A DNA stretch of 6,111 nucleotides from GCA-2731375 sp964462145 (GTDB taxonomy: Bacteria; Pseudomonadota; Alphaproteobacteria; GCA-2731375). Location of the stretch: NCBI GenBank assembly GCA_964462145.1, contig CAYWYB010000318.1, forward strand, positions 1 through 6,111, read 5' to 3'. Shown here one piece after another: positions 1-5,602 of this stretch (its first letter is position 1; every line of letters begins with the position of its first letter). Both the position numbers and the translations under genes were made by a program. Below the pieces are notes generated by a model. That model worked only from the letters and a program-made list of their open reading frames with translations. It did not search any database and was not told where the DNA came from.

Positions 1-111
1 GGTTAATCTACGCTCGCCAGCAATCTTGCGCCCTCTCATGAATAATTCGGGCTAGTTGAGCGCAATCAACTCGGCGGGATTGCCTTCAAGCTGGAAAATG
101 ATCTCGAACAT

Positions 112-492
112 ATGGTTGTCGCGCCCCAAGAAATTGAAGTATTTCCAGAAGCCGCCCACCATTGGCGCCAAAATATCGTCAACACGGCGGTTCAGACCAT
201 GAATGAGTCTTCCCCGGAAATGAAGCAGGTCAATCTGATAATGGCATGGCTCTTATGGCACTGCATTTTTCCAACGGAAGATATCGAAAAGCGGATAAGG
301 AAACGCCTGAAAAAGAAGAACCTAGTTACTGAGGCCAAAAAATTGGCGAAATTGGTCGAAGGAACGGATGATAAGAAACAATGTATTAAAGCCGTTCTTA
401 GCGGGCTGAACTTAAAACCCGGCGCATTTCCAACTCTGCAATACGACATCGAAGCCAAGAAAATCACCACAACCCCCCTCGCCATTTTCTAA
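112..492 (+). CDS. Hypothetical protein, possibly 5'-truncated
   Basis: I do not recognise this 126-residue product. The reading frame is open from just after a TAA at 43-45, so in-frame codons continue upstream of the ATG, and no Shine-Dalgarno sequence lies at a normal distance before the ATG. Either a non-ATG start is used or this is the surviving 3' part of a longer gene. The protein is mostly helical in appearance. Residues about 58-80 form a strongly basic, charged stretch (EKRIRKRLKKKN, then more Lys/Glu) and the C-terminus is hydrophobic. No signal peptide is seen; one short hydrophobic segment around residues 43-53 (IMAWLLWHCIF) could be a buried helix. Base composition is visibly more A/T-rich than in the genes right of position 2000, which fits acquired DNA. 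It lies 48 bases before the next gene on the same strand, but no functional link is evident. The opposite-strand ORF here is considered a shadow. Confidence 0.45.
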   Translation: MVVAPQEIEVFPEAAHHWRQNIVNTAVQTMNESSPEMKQVNLIMAWLLWHCIFPTEDIEKRIRKRLKKKNLVTEAKKLAKLVEGTDDKKQCIKAVLSGLNLKPGAFPTLQYDIEAKKITTTPLAIF

Positions 493-540
493 CAGGGGGA
501 AAAGGGACGCCACGCAGTATCTACTTTCAAAGGAAACATC

Positions 541-924
541 ATGAACAACGACTCCTCCGACCTGCACGCCTCTCTCATTGCCGCGCATCATGACCGGGTG
601 AAGGCATTGTTGGATGGCGACCTGGATGCCCTCGCCAAGGTGGTCGGCGAGGACATGATCTTTGTTTCGTCGTTCGGGAAGGCGCAGTCCCGCGCCGACG
701 TGTTCGCCGCCGCCCGCTCCGGCGCCATGAAAATAGAACGCATCGAGACATTCGATATTTCCACGCGGATATACGGCGATATCGGCATTCTTATTTTTAA
801 AGCGGACAACAAGATGACGATGGGCGATGACATCGTCGAAGGCATTACCTGCTCAACCTCCGTTTACGAGCTGCGCGATGGTCATTGGCAGATGATTTCA
901 CAGCATCAATCATCGGTCGGCTGA
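541..924 (+). CDS. Nuclear transport factor 2 family / DUF4440-like small protein
   Basis: The 127-residue product has the layout of a single NTF2-fold (SnoaL/DUF4440-like) domain. Amphipathic helices span about residues 8-35 (LIAAHHDRVKALLDGDLDAL). A 'D-M-I-F-V-S-S-F-G' strand at 38-46 is followed by a 'R-A-D-V-F' helix at 51-55. A beta-rich half ends in 'VYELRDGHWQMISQHQSS' (108-125), which matches the usual closing pattern of the family (Y-x-x-R-D-G-x-W-x-x-x-x-x-Q). Length is typical. Family members include small-molecule isomerases, polyketide cyclases and many proteins of unknown role, so the biochemical function cannot be assigned. There is no signal peptide, so it should be cytoplasmic. 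The start is well supported by AGGAAA at 531-536 just before the ATG. The gene is 48 bases downstream of the hypothetical ORF. No terminator hairpin with a T-run is seen after the stop. Confidence 0.72.
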   Translation: MNNDSSDLHASLIAAHHDRVKALLDGDLDALAKVVGEDMIFVSSFGKAQSRADVFAAARSGAMKIERIETFDISTRIYGDIGILIFKADNKMTMGDDIVEGITCSTSVYELRDGHWQMISQHQSSVG

Positions 925-1133
925 AAGCAGACGTTCTAATAGGTTCCAGAAAAATCGGGGACGCCTTCGCTTAATACGTCGGCTTGTGATCCAACAGCTA
1001 ACAAAATTCATTCCCCTTGTAACTTTCCGTAATTTTAATATCTCTACTAATGCGAATGAATTGATTTGCCATAAGCTCGCATCGCAATATCTAGACTGCC
1101 AAATGTCATTTGCCGACAGAAGGGTTCATCTCC
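925..1133. other. A/T-rich intergenic region, no gene found
   Basis: About 209 bases separate the NTF2-like gene from the solute-binding protein gene. The stretch from about 1005 to 1065 is notably A/T-rich. A weak promoter-like pair is visible (TTGATT at 1061-1066, CAATAT at 1085-1090, 18-base spacer), but the -10 matches consensus at only three positions. An 8-base half of the palindrome discussed elsewhere (GAATTGAT) lies at 1058-1065 without its other half. No RNA gene or clear terminator was recognised. Confidence 0.4.
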
Positions 1134-1946
1134 ATGCTGTTGCACAGAGACTCTGACGCTGGCGCCGGAAACATTAGCGACGACCAATATCAAAGGTCTT
1201 CGTTGGTCACAAATATTGCGATGAAACCGGCTGGCGCATTCCTCAAGACTATATTCCTGGCGGCGTCATTGACATTTTCTGTTTGTCCCGCATCCGTAGC
1301 AGATGAGTTTGTCTTTGCGGGCCGTCCGAATTTCCTTGTCGGTGACATTGCCGTCGAGGTGCTGGATAAAGCCTATCGTCGTTTGGGACACACCTTTCGC
1401 GTACAACTGCTGCCACCCAAAAGGGCCCTCGTAGAAGCCAATAGCGGACAGCTTGACGGTGATATAGCGAGGCTCATCCACGTAACAAAAGAGTATTCCA
1501 ACTTGAAGGTCGTCCCGGTGCCGGTATCCGCAATTCAGATATCGGCGTTCACCCGTGACCCCAAAATTCGGATAGACGATTGGAAAGACTTAAAGAACCA
1601 CCATTCCGGGGTCGTGATAGGCTTCCGCTATATTGAATCAAGGCTCGAAGGTCATTCACACACGAAAACGACCAGCGCGCTTTCCTTATACCGCATGCTT
1701 CGAAGCGGGCGGGTCGATATAGCAATAGACAGCTCGCTACGGGGCTTAAAGACCCTACAGGAGAACGACATAAACGGGGTCTTTCTACTGCGCCCTCCAA
1801 TCGAAACAGTGGCCGAATACCATCTGCTTCACAAATCCAACGAATATCTGATCCCAAAGTTGACAACAGTTTTGGGGGACATGAAACGCAACGGCGAAAT
1901 CGATCGTATCTACGAAAAATTTATTAATCGCCTTCGCCGAAATTGA
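1134..1946 (+). CDS. Periplasmic solute-binding protein (SBP_bac_3-like, orphan)
   Basis: This is predicted to be a secreted binding protein of the amino-acid-type ABC transporter family (SBP_bac_3, PF00497). Counting from the ATG at 1221, a Sec signal peptide is clear: a basic n-region (MKPAGAFLK), a hydrophobic core (TIFLAASLTFSV), and a likely cleavage after ASVA at residue 27. The mature part begins with the family's first strand (FVFAGRPNF). It contains 'LPPKRALVEANSGQLDGDIAR', a common pattern in this group, and ends with a charged helix (GDMKRNGEIDRIYEKFINRL) typical of the last segment. The start is uncertain. The ATG at 1134 has AGAAGG about 10 bases upstream and gives 270 residues with a 29-residue extension before the signal. 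The ATG at 1221 gives 241 residues with an ideal signal but no visible ribosome binding site. A TTG at 1110 is also in frame. No permease or ATPase gene is nearby, so it may be an orphan receptor or serve a transporter encoded elsewhere. The ligand cannot be deduced. Confidence 0.75.
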   Translation: MLLHRDSDAGAGNISDDQYQRSSLVTNIAMKPAGAFLKTIFLAASLTFSVCPASVADEFVFAGRPNFLVGDIAVEVLDKAYRRLGHTFRVQLLPPKRALVEANSGQLDGDIARLIHVTKEYSNLKVVPVPVSAIQISAFTRDPKIRIDDWKDLKNHHSGVVIGFRYIESRLEGHSHTKTTSALSLYRMLRSGRVDIAIDSSLRGLKTLQENDINGVFLLRPPIETVAEYHLLHKSNEYLIPKLTTVLGDMKRNGEIDRIYEKFINRLRRN

Positions 1947-1969
1947 TGACCAGGTGCCCAGGGAGCCCC

Positions 1970-1999
1970 GGTGAAATCTGGTGAAATCCGGTGAAACCA
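1970..1999. repeat. Three tandem 10-bp repeats
   Basis: Three head-to-tail units, GGTGAAATCT, GGTGAAATCC and GGTGAAACCA, lie in the 61-base spacer between two convergent genes. The second and third units differ from the first by one and two bases. CTGGT at 1978-1982 can pair with ACCAG at 1996-2000, and GTGCC (1954-1958) with GGCAC (2000-2004), so modest RNA structure is possible. There is no T-run that would mark an intrinsic terminator. Confidence 0.7.
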
Positions 2000-2007
2000 G
2001 GCACAGC

Positions 2008-2697
2008 TTACAAAACGTCCGTTCCCCCTGAACGTTGCTGCAATTCCGGCTCCACCACCTCTCCCGGATAATCCGGCTGTTGGGCCGGCGTGGCGGCGAT
2101 GAACGCCGGCAGGTTGACGCAGCCCTTGAAGACGCCATGGATCAGGGGATAGGGCGCCATGTCCACATCAAAGCGGCTTAGACCCTTGGCCACTTGCGGC
2201 ACCAGATGCAGGTCGGCCCAGCCCGGCACATCGCCATAGCAGTAGGTCCAGGCCGTGGGCCGGCGGGCCAACAATTCCTCCAGCGCGGTAAAACCCGTGG
2301 CGAACCAATGGCGCTGCCAATGGTCAATGCCCGCCTGGTCCACGCCCAGATCGTGGTGCAGGACGCGGCGCACCCGGATCACGTCGATGGCGTGCATCTC
2401 GGAGACCACATGCTGGGCAAAGCCGCGGGCCTGGGCGCGCAGCACCGGATCACGTGGCAGCAGGGGCGGTTCGGGATAGGTTTCCTCCAGATATTCCAGG
2501 ATCGCCGTTGCCTGGGGCACGATCTGATTGCCGATTTTCAGGGCCGGCATCAAGCCTTGCGGATTGATCTTCTCGTAGACCTGCCGCCCCATCTGGCCGA
2601 CCGAGACATAGTCATAGTCGATGCCTTTCAGGGCCAGGGCGATGCGCACCCGCTCGCCGGCGGAATTGAGGTAGTTGGAATAGAGCGTTAGGGTCAT
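2008..2697 (-). CDS. Glutathione S-transferase, zeta-class-like (maleylacetoacetate isomerase family)
   Basis: The 229-residue protein has a thioredoxin-like N-terminal domain (about 1-80) and an all-helical C-terminal domain (about 88-215). It resembles zeta-class GST/maleylacetoacetate isomerase along its length: 'LYSNYL' at the start, 'RVRIALALKGIDY' (16-28), 'NPQGLMPALKI' with the cis-proline at 51, 'AILEYLEETYP' (65-75), 'LLPRDP', 'GF-ALEELL', 'YCYGD' then 'ADLHLVPQVA' (161-170), and 'QQPDYPGE' near the end. Zeta enzymes isomerise maleylacetoacetate in tyrosine/phenylalanine catabolism or dechlorinate small acids using glutathione in the cytosol. Here the usual S-S-C-x-x-R active-site motif reads N-S-A-G-E-R (11-16): the second serine (S12) is kept but the cysteine is alanine. 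The Q-S that binds the glutathione gamma-glutamyl group is Q62-A63. The true substrate is therefore uncertain. The start was chosen because homology begins there; the ribosome binding site is weak. No other tyrosine-degradation gene is present. It converges on the solute-binding gene. Confidence 0.85.
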   Translation of the reverse strand: MTLTLYSNYLNSAGERVRIALALKGIDYDYVSVGQMGRQVYEKINPQGLMPALKIGNQIVPQATAILEYLEETYPEPPLLPRDPVLRAQARGFAQHVVSEMHAIDVIRVRRVLHHDLGVDQAGIDHWQRHWFATGFTALEELLARRPTAWTYCYGDVPGWADLHLVPQVAKGLSRFDVDMAPYPLIHGVFKGCVNLPAFIAATPAQQPDYPGEVVEPELQQRSGGTDVL

Positions 2698-2760
2698 GAT
2701 GGTTGCTGTGTCCCGTGATCTCCGATTGCGGCGATAGGTTAGCAAATAGAAACGCGGGCA

Positions 2761-2791
2761 CGAGAGCAAAATGCATCTGGATGGGCTCTCG
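2761..2791. repeat. Inverted repeat CGAGAGC-N17-GCTCTCG
   Basis: Perfect 7-bp arms (2761-2767 and 2785-2791) separated by 17 bases lie in the divergent region between the GST and the 107-residue gene. A second overlapping inverted repeat, AATGCAT (2770-2776) with ATGCATT (2802-2808), is also present. These could be regulator sites or a transcript hairpin; nothing proves either. Seven-base arms can arise by chance. Confidence 0.35.
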
Positions 2792-2838
2792 GATAGTCCG
2801 CATGCATTCGTTGCGCTATGCTTTCCGCTTGCTTTGAC

Positions 2839-2844
2839 GGGAGG
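2839..2844 (+). promoter_or_regulatory. Ribosome binding site deciding the start at 2852
   Basis: GGGAGG lies seven bases before the ATG at 2852. It picks this codon over the in-frame upstream ATG at 2771, which would begin inside the inverted repeats. Confidence 0.7.
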
Positions 2845-2851
2845 TTCAGTG

Positions 2852-3175
2852 ATGAAGCGTTTCGTTGAAGGTAAACCGAAAAGTCGCACTGATGGCGCCG
2901 GGCGTCTCGGCGCAACCTATGATGAAGCGGTCGAACTACAGGCCAGCCTCGCCCGGCGCTGGGGCCTGGATGACGTTGATCTCCAGCGCATGGCGGAAAT
3001 ACAGGAGCGGCTGATCGGCGAAATTGATGCTCTCGCCCCCGAACAGGCGCGCCATCTTCGGGATATGTTGCAGACATTGACGGTCAGCCATCATGTCTGC
3101 CTGATCCAGGTTTCCGGGCGCACGCAACGCCTGGTATTCGACGAATTCATGCGCCGTGTCGGGGAAATGCTCTAA
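2852..3175 (+). CDS. Conserved-looking small protein of unknown function
   Basis: I do not recognise this 107-residue protein. The strong GGGAGG site fixes the start, and codon use is like that of the neighbouring genes, so it is likely real. A basic, probably disordered N-terminus (residues 1-20) is followed by predicted helices at about 22-37 (YDEAVELQASLARRWG), 42-60 (DLQRMAEIQERLIGEI), 62-78 (APEQARHLRDMLQTLT) and 94-106 (LVFDEFMRRVGEM). There is no signal peptide, membrane segment or metal-binding cysteine motif; H80-H81-x-C83 is present but isolated. The helical character suggests a small dimer or a partner-binding protein. It is divergent from the GST and converges on the MmgE/PrpD gene, overlapping its last bases (3172-3175), so the two stop codons are interlocked. 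No function is proposed. Confidence 0.7.
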   Translation: MKRFVEGKPKSRTDGAGRLGATYDEAVELQASLARRWGLDDVDLQRMAEIQERLIGEIDALAPEQARHLRDMLQTLTVSHHVCLIQVSGRTQRLVFDEFMRRVGEML

Positions 3176-4557
3176 TGCAGCAGCGCGGCCAACGCACCAA
3201 TATCGCTGACGTCTTCCAGATTCTCGACGCTGGCGATGACCTCGTCCATGCGGCCTGGTTCCAGAACCGAGCCGGAGGCTTGGCGGAACTTTGTCTTTAG
3301 TTCGTCGTGGCTCATGGGATTGTCGCGGTGGCCTTTCGGGTAGGTGGCATAGCCACTGTGCCGCGCGTTGGCCGTGGTTACGATTTCCACCTGCACCGGC
3401 ATCCAATAGCCGTTCCAGTAATTCCTGAATTCGTGGTTCAGATCCGCGTCCTGGGCGCCATCGGCTTTCTTTACCTTCTGCACCAACTCCAACACCTGTT
3501 CGCTGTGCATGTTCTCGTCCGCGTACCATTGCGTGCCGGGCTCTGGCTCATACGCCGCGACGGCCAGGGCGTAGGCCAGAGAGAAGGCGGCATCCATGGT
3601 GCCGTTGGCGCGATAGGTCATCAACATGGCCAGGGCCGGCGAGACGTTGATCTCCGCTATGTCATCGGGCGAGATGTTGTTCGCTTTCATCAGGTCGGTA
3701 AAGACGTCCAGATAACTCTGCACCCACAAATTCGCGGGCCAGCGTTTATACAGCGTCTGCATGATCCAATAGTCCTTGCCCAAGGTCGTCAGCAGCGCAT
3801 CCAGCCTGTCGAAATCGCACTGATCGGAACCGGCCAGAACCCAAAAGCCGGTGGGGCCTTCCAGAATGGTATTCATCCCCGTCAGGCCCTTTTGCGCATG
3901 CATGGCGGCAAACAGCCCCGACATGGCGGTCATGCCGTGGTTGTAATGATAAGTGTCGGAGCGGGTTTCGACATATTTCCAGCACGCCCCCAGCGGCGCG
4001 AAGGCGCCCGCGGTGCCGATCGCCGTGGCCATCTGGGCGCCATCCAGGCGCAGGATCTTGCCCGCCGCGATGGCCGAATTAAACGGTATCCAGGTCAACA
4101 TGCCCCACAGCGCCTGTTGCCGCTGTTCCGTGGGCTGGACGCAGATGCCGACACGGCCAAAAACTTCATAGGCCGCGACCACCGCCTCGATCAGCTGTTT
4201 GCCCGATGCGCCTTCCTTTTCCGCCATGGCCAGTCCGGCACCGACAGCCGCCGTCGCGGGATGACCAACATAGAGCATATCGTTCCAATCAAGCACATCC
4301 GACAAGGCGCCGTTGGCATAGGCGGCGGCGACGCAGGAAACCTTGGCGCCGCTGCCGACGATGGTGGCCTCCGTTGCGCCGCCGCCCATGTCCTGGGCCA
4401 GCTCGACGATCGTCTTGCCCAGGGGCAACGGCACGCCGCCGATCATGCAGCCGATGGTGTCCATGATGATGCGTTTTGCCTGCGCCACCACCGGTTCGGG
4501 CAGGTCCTCGTACTTCAGGTTGGCGGCATAACTGGCCAGAATTTCCGTGGCACCCAT
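3172..4557 (-). CDS. MmgE/PrpD family protein
   Basis: The 461-residue protein has the length and motif order of the MmgE/PrpD family, which contains 2-methylcitrate dehydratase and cis-aconitate decarboxylase. These are cofactor-free cytosolic enzymes acting on carboxylic acids. Visible motifs are 'AKRIIMDTIGCMIGG' (27-41), 'AAAYANGALSDVLDWND' (77-93), 'GHPATAAVGAGLA' with H99 (98-110), 'EAVVAAYEVFGRVG' (124-137), 'GMTAMSGLFAAM' (208-219), 'YKRWPANLWVQSYLD' with K271 (270-284), 'AAFSLAYALAVAA' (323-335) and 'YPKGHRDNPMSHDELKTKF' (406-424). Compared from memory with well-studied members, H99 and K271 match active-site positions. The usual lysine just before the 'G-x-x-A-x-x-G-L-x-A-A' helix appears replaced (DTYHYNHG, 201-208), and the usual 'DD-TH' reads 'ND-ML', so it is a divergent subfamily. 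The start is set by AGGAG at 4563-4567, five bases upstream. A palindrome upstream (4683-4696) matches one before the enolase-superfamily gene, suggesting shared control and pathway. It is not expected to be PrpD of the methylcitrate cycle, since no prpB or prpC is present. Confidence 0.9.
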   Translation of the reverse strand: MGATEILASYAANLKYEDLPEPVVAQAKRIIMDTIGCMIGGVPLPLGKTIVELAQDMGGGATEATIVGSGAKVSCVAAAYANGALSDVLDWNDMLYVGHPATAAVGAGLAMAEKEGASGKQLIEAVVAAYEVFGRVGICVQPTEQRQQALWGMLTWIPFNSAIAAGKILRLDGAQMATAIGTAGAFAPLGACWKYVETRSDTYHYNHGMTAMSGLFAAMHAQKGLTGMNTILEGPTGFWVLAGSDQCDFDRLDALLTTLGKDYWIMQTLYKRWPANLWVQSYLDVFTDLMKANNISPDDIAEINVSPALAMLMTYRANGTMDAAFSLAYALAVAAYEPEPGTQWYADENMHSEQVLELVQKVKKADGAQDADLNHEFRNYWNGYWMPVQVEIVTTANARHSGYATYPKGHRDNPMSHDELKTKFRQASGSVLEPGRMDEVIASVENLEDVSDIGALAALLH

Positions 4558-4674
4558 GACATCTCCTAAATCGGCTATCGTTCCGCATTTCGGTCGTTCC
4601 GCAATGCGCCTTCTTTTTCTTGCCGAAAGGGTCGCCCTGGCGGCAAAACCTGTCAAGGCTGTGGCGTCCGTTCG

Positions 4675-4703
4675 CGCGCGTCGAATTGATCAATTCACGC
4701 GCG
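4675..4703. promoter_or_regulatory. Putative operator: 14-bp palindrome with flanking GC arms (copy 1)
   Basis: GAATTGATCAATTC at 4683-4696 is a perfect palindrome. It is flanked by CGCGCGT (4675-4681) and ACGCGCG (4697-4703), which are complementary with a one-base bulge, so the whole element can form an extended inverted repeat. It lies 126 bases upstream of the MmgE/PrpD start. On the - strand a TTGACA hexamer (4656-4651) follows it, but no convincing -10 was found. The same 14-mer recurs at 5529-5542. A small dimeric repressor such as a GntR-family protein is a plausible binder, by resemblance only; no regulator gene is in the window. Confidence 0.55.
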
Positions 4704-4800
4704 ACGCCGCTTTCGTTGCCGCAATGCCCGAACGCGGGGGAATGATGGAGTCGATTGGACCCGTTGGTTCAATTTTGGATGCACACAGTCGCGCGGCGCA

Positions 4801-5388
4801 TCACACGCTGGGTTTCATGCCGGCCAGCAGCGTCACGAGAAGGTGGCCATAGCCGCGCGCGTCGTCGATGGCGCGGTGGCTGTGGTCATGCAGACCCAGT
4901 AATTCTGGAGGGTAGCGACCCGGCGTGCAGTCCCAAACCGGCCAGCCGAGATGTCCGGCCGCCAGGGTGCGAATGCAGATACCGCTCGAAAAAAACAGCG
5001 GATCCGTATCCCTGGGCCCCTGGATCAACCGTCGGCGGGCGAAGCGGCGCAAATAATAATCGATCCAGCCGCCATCAAAGGCAATCGGATGGGCGGCGAA
5101 AACCGGCCTGCCAGGCAGGGCGCTTACCCACTCAATGAATTCGGCAATAACAGCGGCCGCGGGGCGCGGGTTCGCGGTTGCCGCCGCATACGCGTCGGGC
5201 TGTGTCTCGAACCACGCGATGGTGTCCGCGTCGGGCCGCGCATCCGCCAATGGCATGAGGACCGCCTCGAACGTACCTATTTCCCGGCCCTCGGGCGTGA
5301 TCGCCACGGCGGCGAAGGACAACATGGAATTGTCCCCTGGTATCGGGCCGTCGGCTTCAATATCGATGACGACATACACGGTTTCCAT
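4801..5388 (-). CDS. Stand-alone DEDDh 3'-5' exonuclease (RNase T/DnaQ-like)
   Basis: The 195-residue protein is a single exonuclease domain of the RNase T/DNA polymerase III epsilon type. The metal-binding and catalytic residues are all visible: D9 and E11 in 'VVIDIEADGP' (Exo I), D105 in 'AHPIAFDGGWIDYYL' (Exo II), and H171 and D176 in 'HSHRAIDDARG' (Exo III, DEDDh type). Such enzymes remove nucleotides from 3' ends of DNA or RNA with two Mg2+ ions in the cytoplasm. 'FFSSGICIRTLAAGHLG' (132-148) lies where the family has its S-D/R-T-L region. The variant of this family that also opens with 'DIEADGP-PGDNSMLSF' is usually found as a lone protein, so the physiological substrate is unknown. The start has GGAA about nine bases upstream. 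It precedes the MmgE/PrpD gene on the same strand with a 243-base gap that holds a palindromic operator candidate, so it is probably not co-transcribed by design. No clear terminator follows it. Confidence 0.85.
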   Translation of the reverse strand: METVYVVIDIEADGPIPGDNSMLSFAAVAITPEGREIGTFEAVLMPLADARPDADTIAWFETQPDAYAAATANPRPAAAVIAEFIEWVSALPGRPVFAAHPIAFDGGWIDYYLRRFARRRLIQGPRDTDPLFFSSGICIRTLAAGHLGWPVWDCTPGRYPPELLGLHDHSHRAIDDARGYGHLLVTLLAGMKPSV

Positions 5389-5528
5389 GTCTCGGATTTC
5401 CTACAAGCAAGATTCAACGGCTAAACCTTCGTCACCATGTCATATGTGGACAACCCGTTGTGAGCAAGGTTGATTTTCGGCTTCAGCGTTGATGGCGCCG
5501 TCACGCAGCCGGCGCATCCAGCCGCTCC

Positions 5529-5542
5529 GAATTGATCAATTC
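5529..5542. promoter_or_regulatory. Putative operator: 14-bp palindrome (copy 2)
   Basis: GAATTGATCAATTC is identical to the copy at 4683-4696; both copies are also preceded by C and have C at the second base after the palindrome. It ends 60 bases before the start of the enolase-superfamily gene and overlaps a possible -35 element, the position expected of a repressor site. It lacks the GC arms seen around copy 1. Confidence 0.55.
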
Positions 5543-5560
5543 CCGAATATCCGCCACTAT
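5532..5560 (+). promoter_or_regulatory. Candidate promoter of the enolase-superfamily gene
   Basis: TTGATC (5532-5537) and CACTAT (5555-5560) are separated by 17 bases. The -35 matches consensus at four positions, and the -10 keeps the A at position 2 and the T at position 6. The -35 lies inside the palindrome, so a bound repressor would block polymerase. The match is moderate and unproven. Confidence 0.3.
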
Positions 5561-5590
5561 TCCACCCGAAACAGACTGGCCATGTATTGC

Positions 5591-5596
5591 GAGGAA
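5591..5596 (+). promoter_or_regulatory. Ribosome binding site deciding the start at 5603
   Basis: GAGGAA lies six bases before the ATG at 5603. It would fall inside the coding region if the in-frame ATG at 5582 were used, and 5582 has no ribosome binding site of its own. Confidence 0.7.
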
Positions 5597-5602
5597 GCGG
5601 AA

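Noticed and set aside
1..111. End of an upstream gene at the left edge
   Set aside because: All three + frames hit stops within the first 55 bases and the short peptides show no recognisable pattern.
1058..1065. GAATTGAT half-site upstream of the solute-binding protein gene
   Set aside because: It matches half of the operator candidate, but the other half is missing. An 8-base match in 6 kb on either strand is not rare.
1061..1090. Promoter TTGATT/CAATAT before the solute-binding gene
   Set aside because: The -10 matches at only three positions and A/T-rich DNA offers several equally weak alternatives, so it is mentioned only in the intergenic entry.
1947..2007. Bidirectional terminator between the convergent genes
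   Set aside because: Only 5-bp stems can be drawn and there is no T-run on either strand.
2194..2691. 165-codon + strand ORF opposite the GST gene
   Set aside because: It mirrors a clear GST coding region, and its composition is that of an antisense shadow.
3307..4569. 420-codon ORF on the + strand opposite the MmgE/PrpD gene
   Set aside because: The opposite frame encodes a full-length recognised family with a strong ribosome binding site. The long antisense frame is His/Arg/Gly-rich, as expected from the complement of GC-rich codons, and resembles no protein.
4289..4693. 134-codon - strand ORF overlapping the MmgE/PrpD start
   Set aside because: It is another frame of the same strand as the real gene, Arg/Gly/His-rich, with no ribosome binding site advantage.
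5450..5461. ACAAC-CC-GTTGT inverted repeat in the divergent exonuclease/enolase region
   Set aside because: Five-base arms are short, there is no second copy, and it is not positioned near a recognisable promoter.
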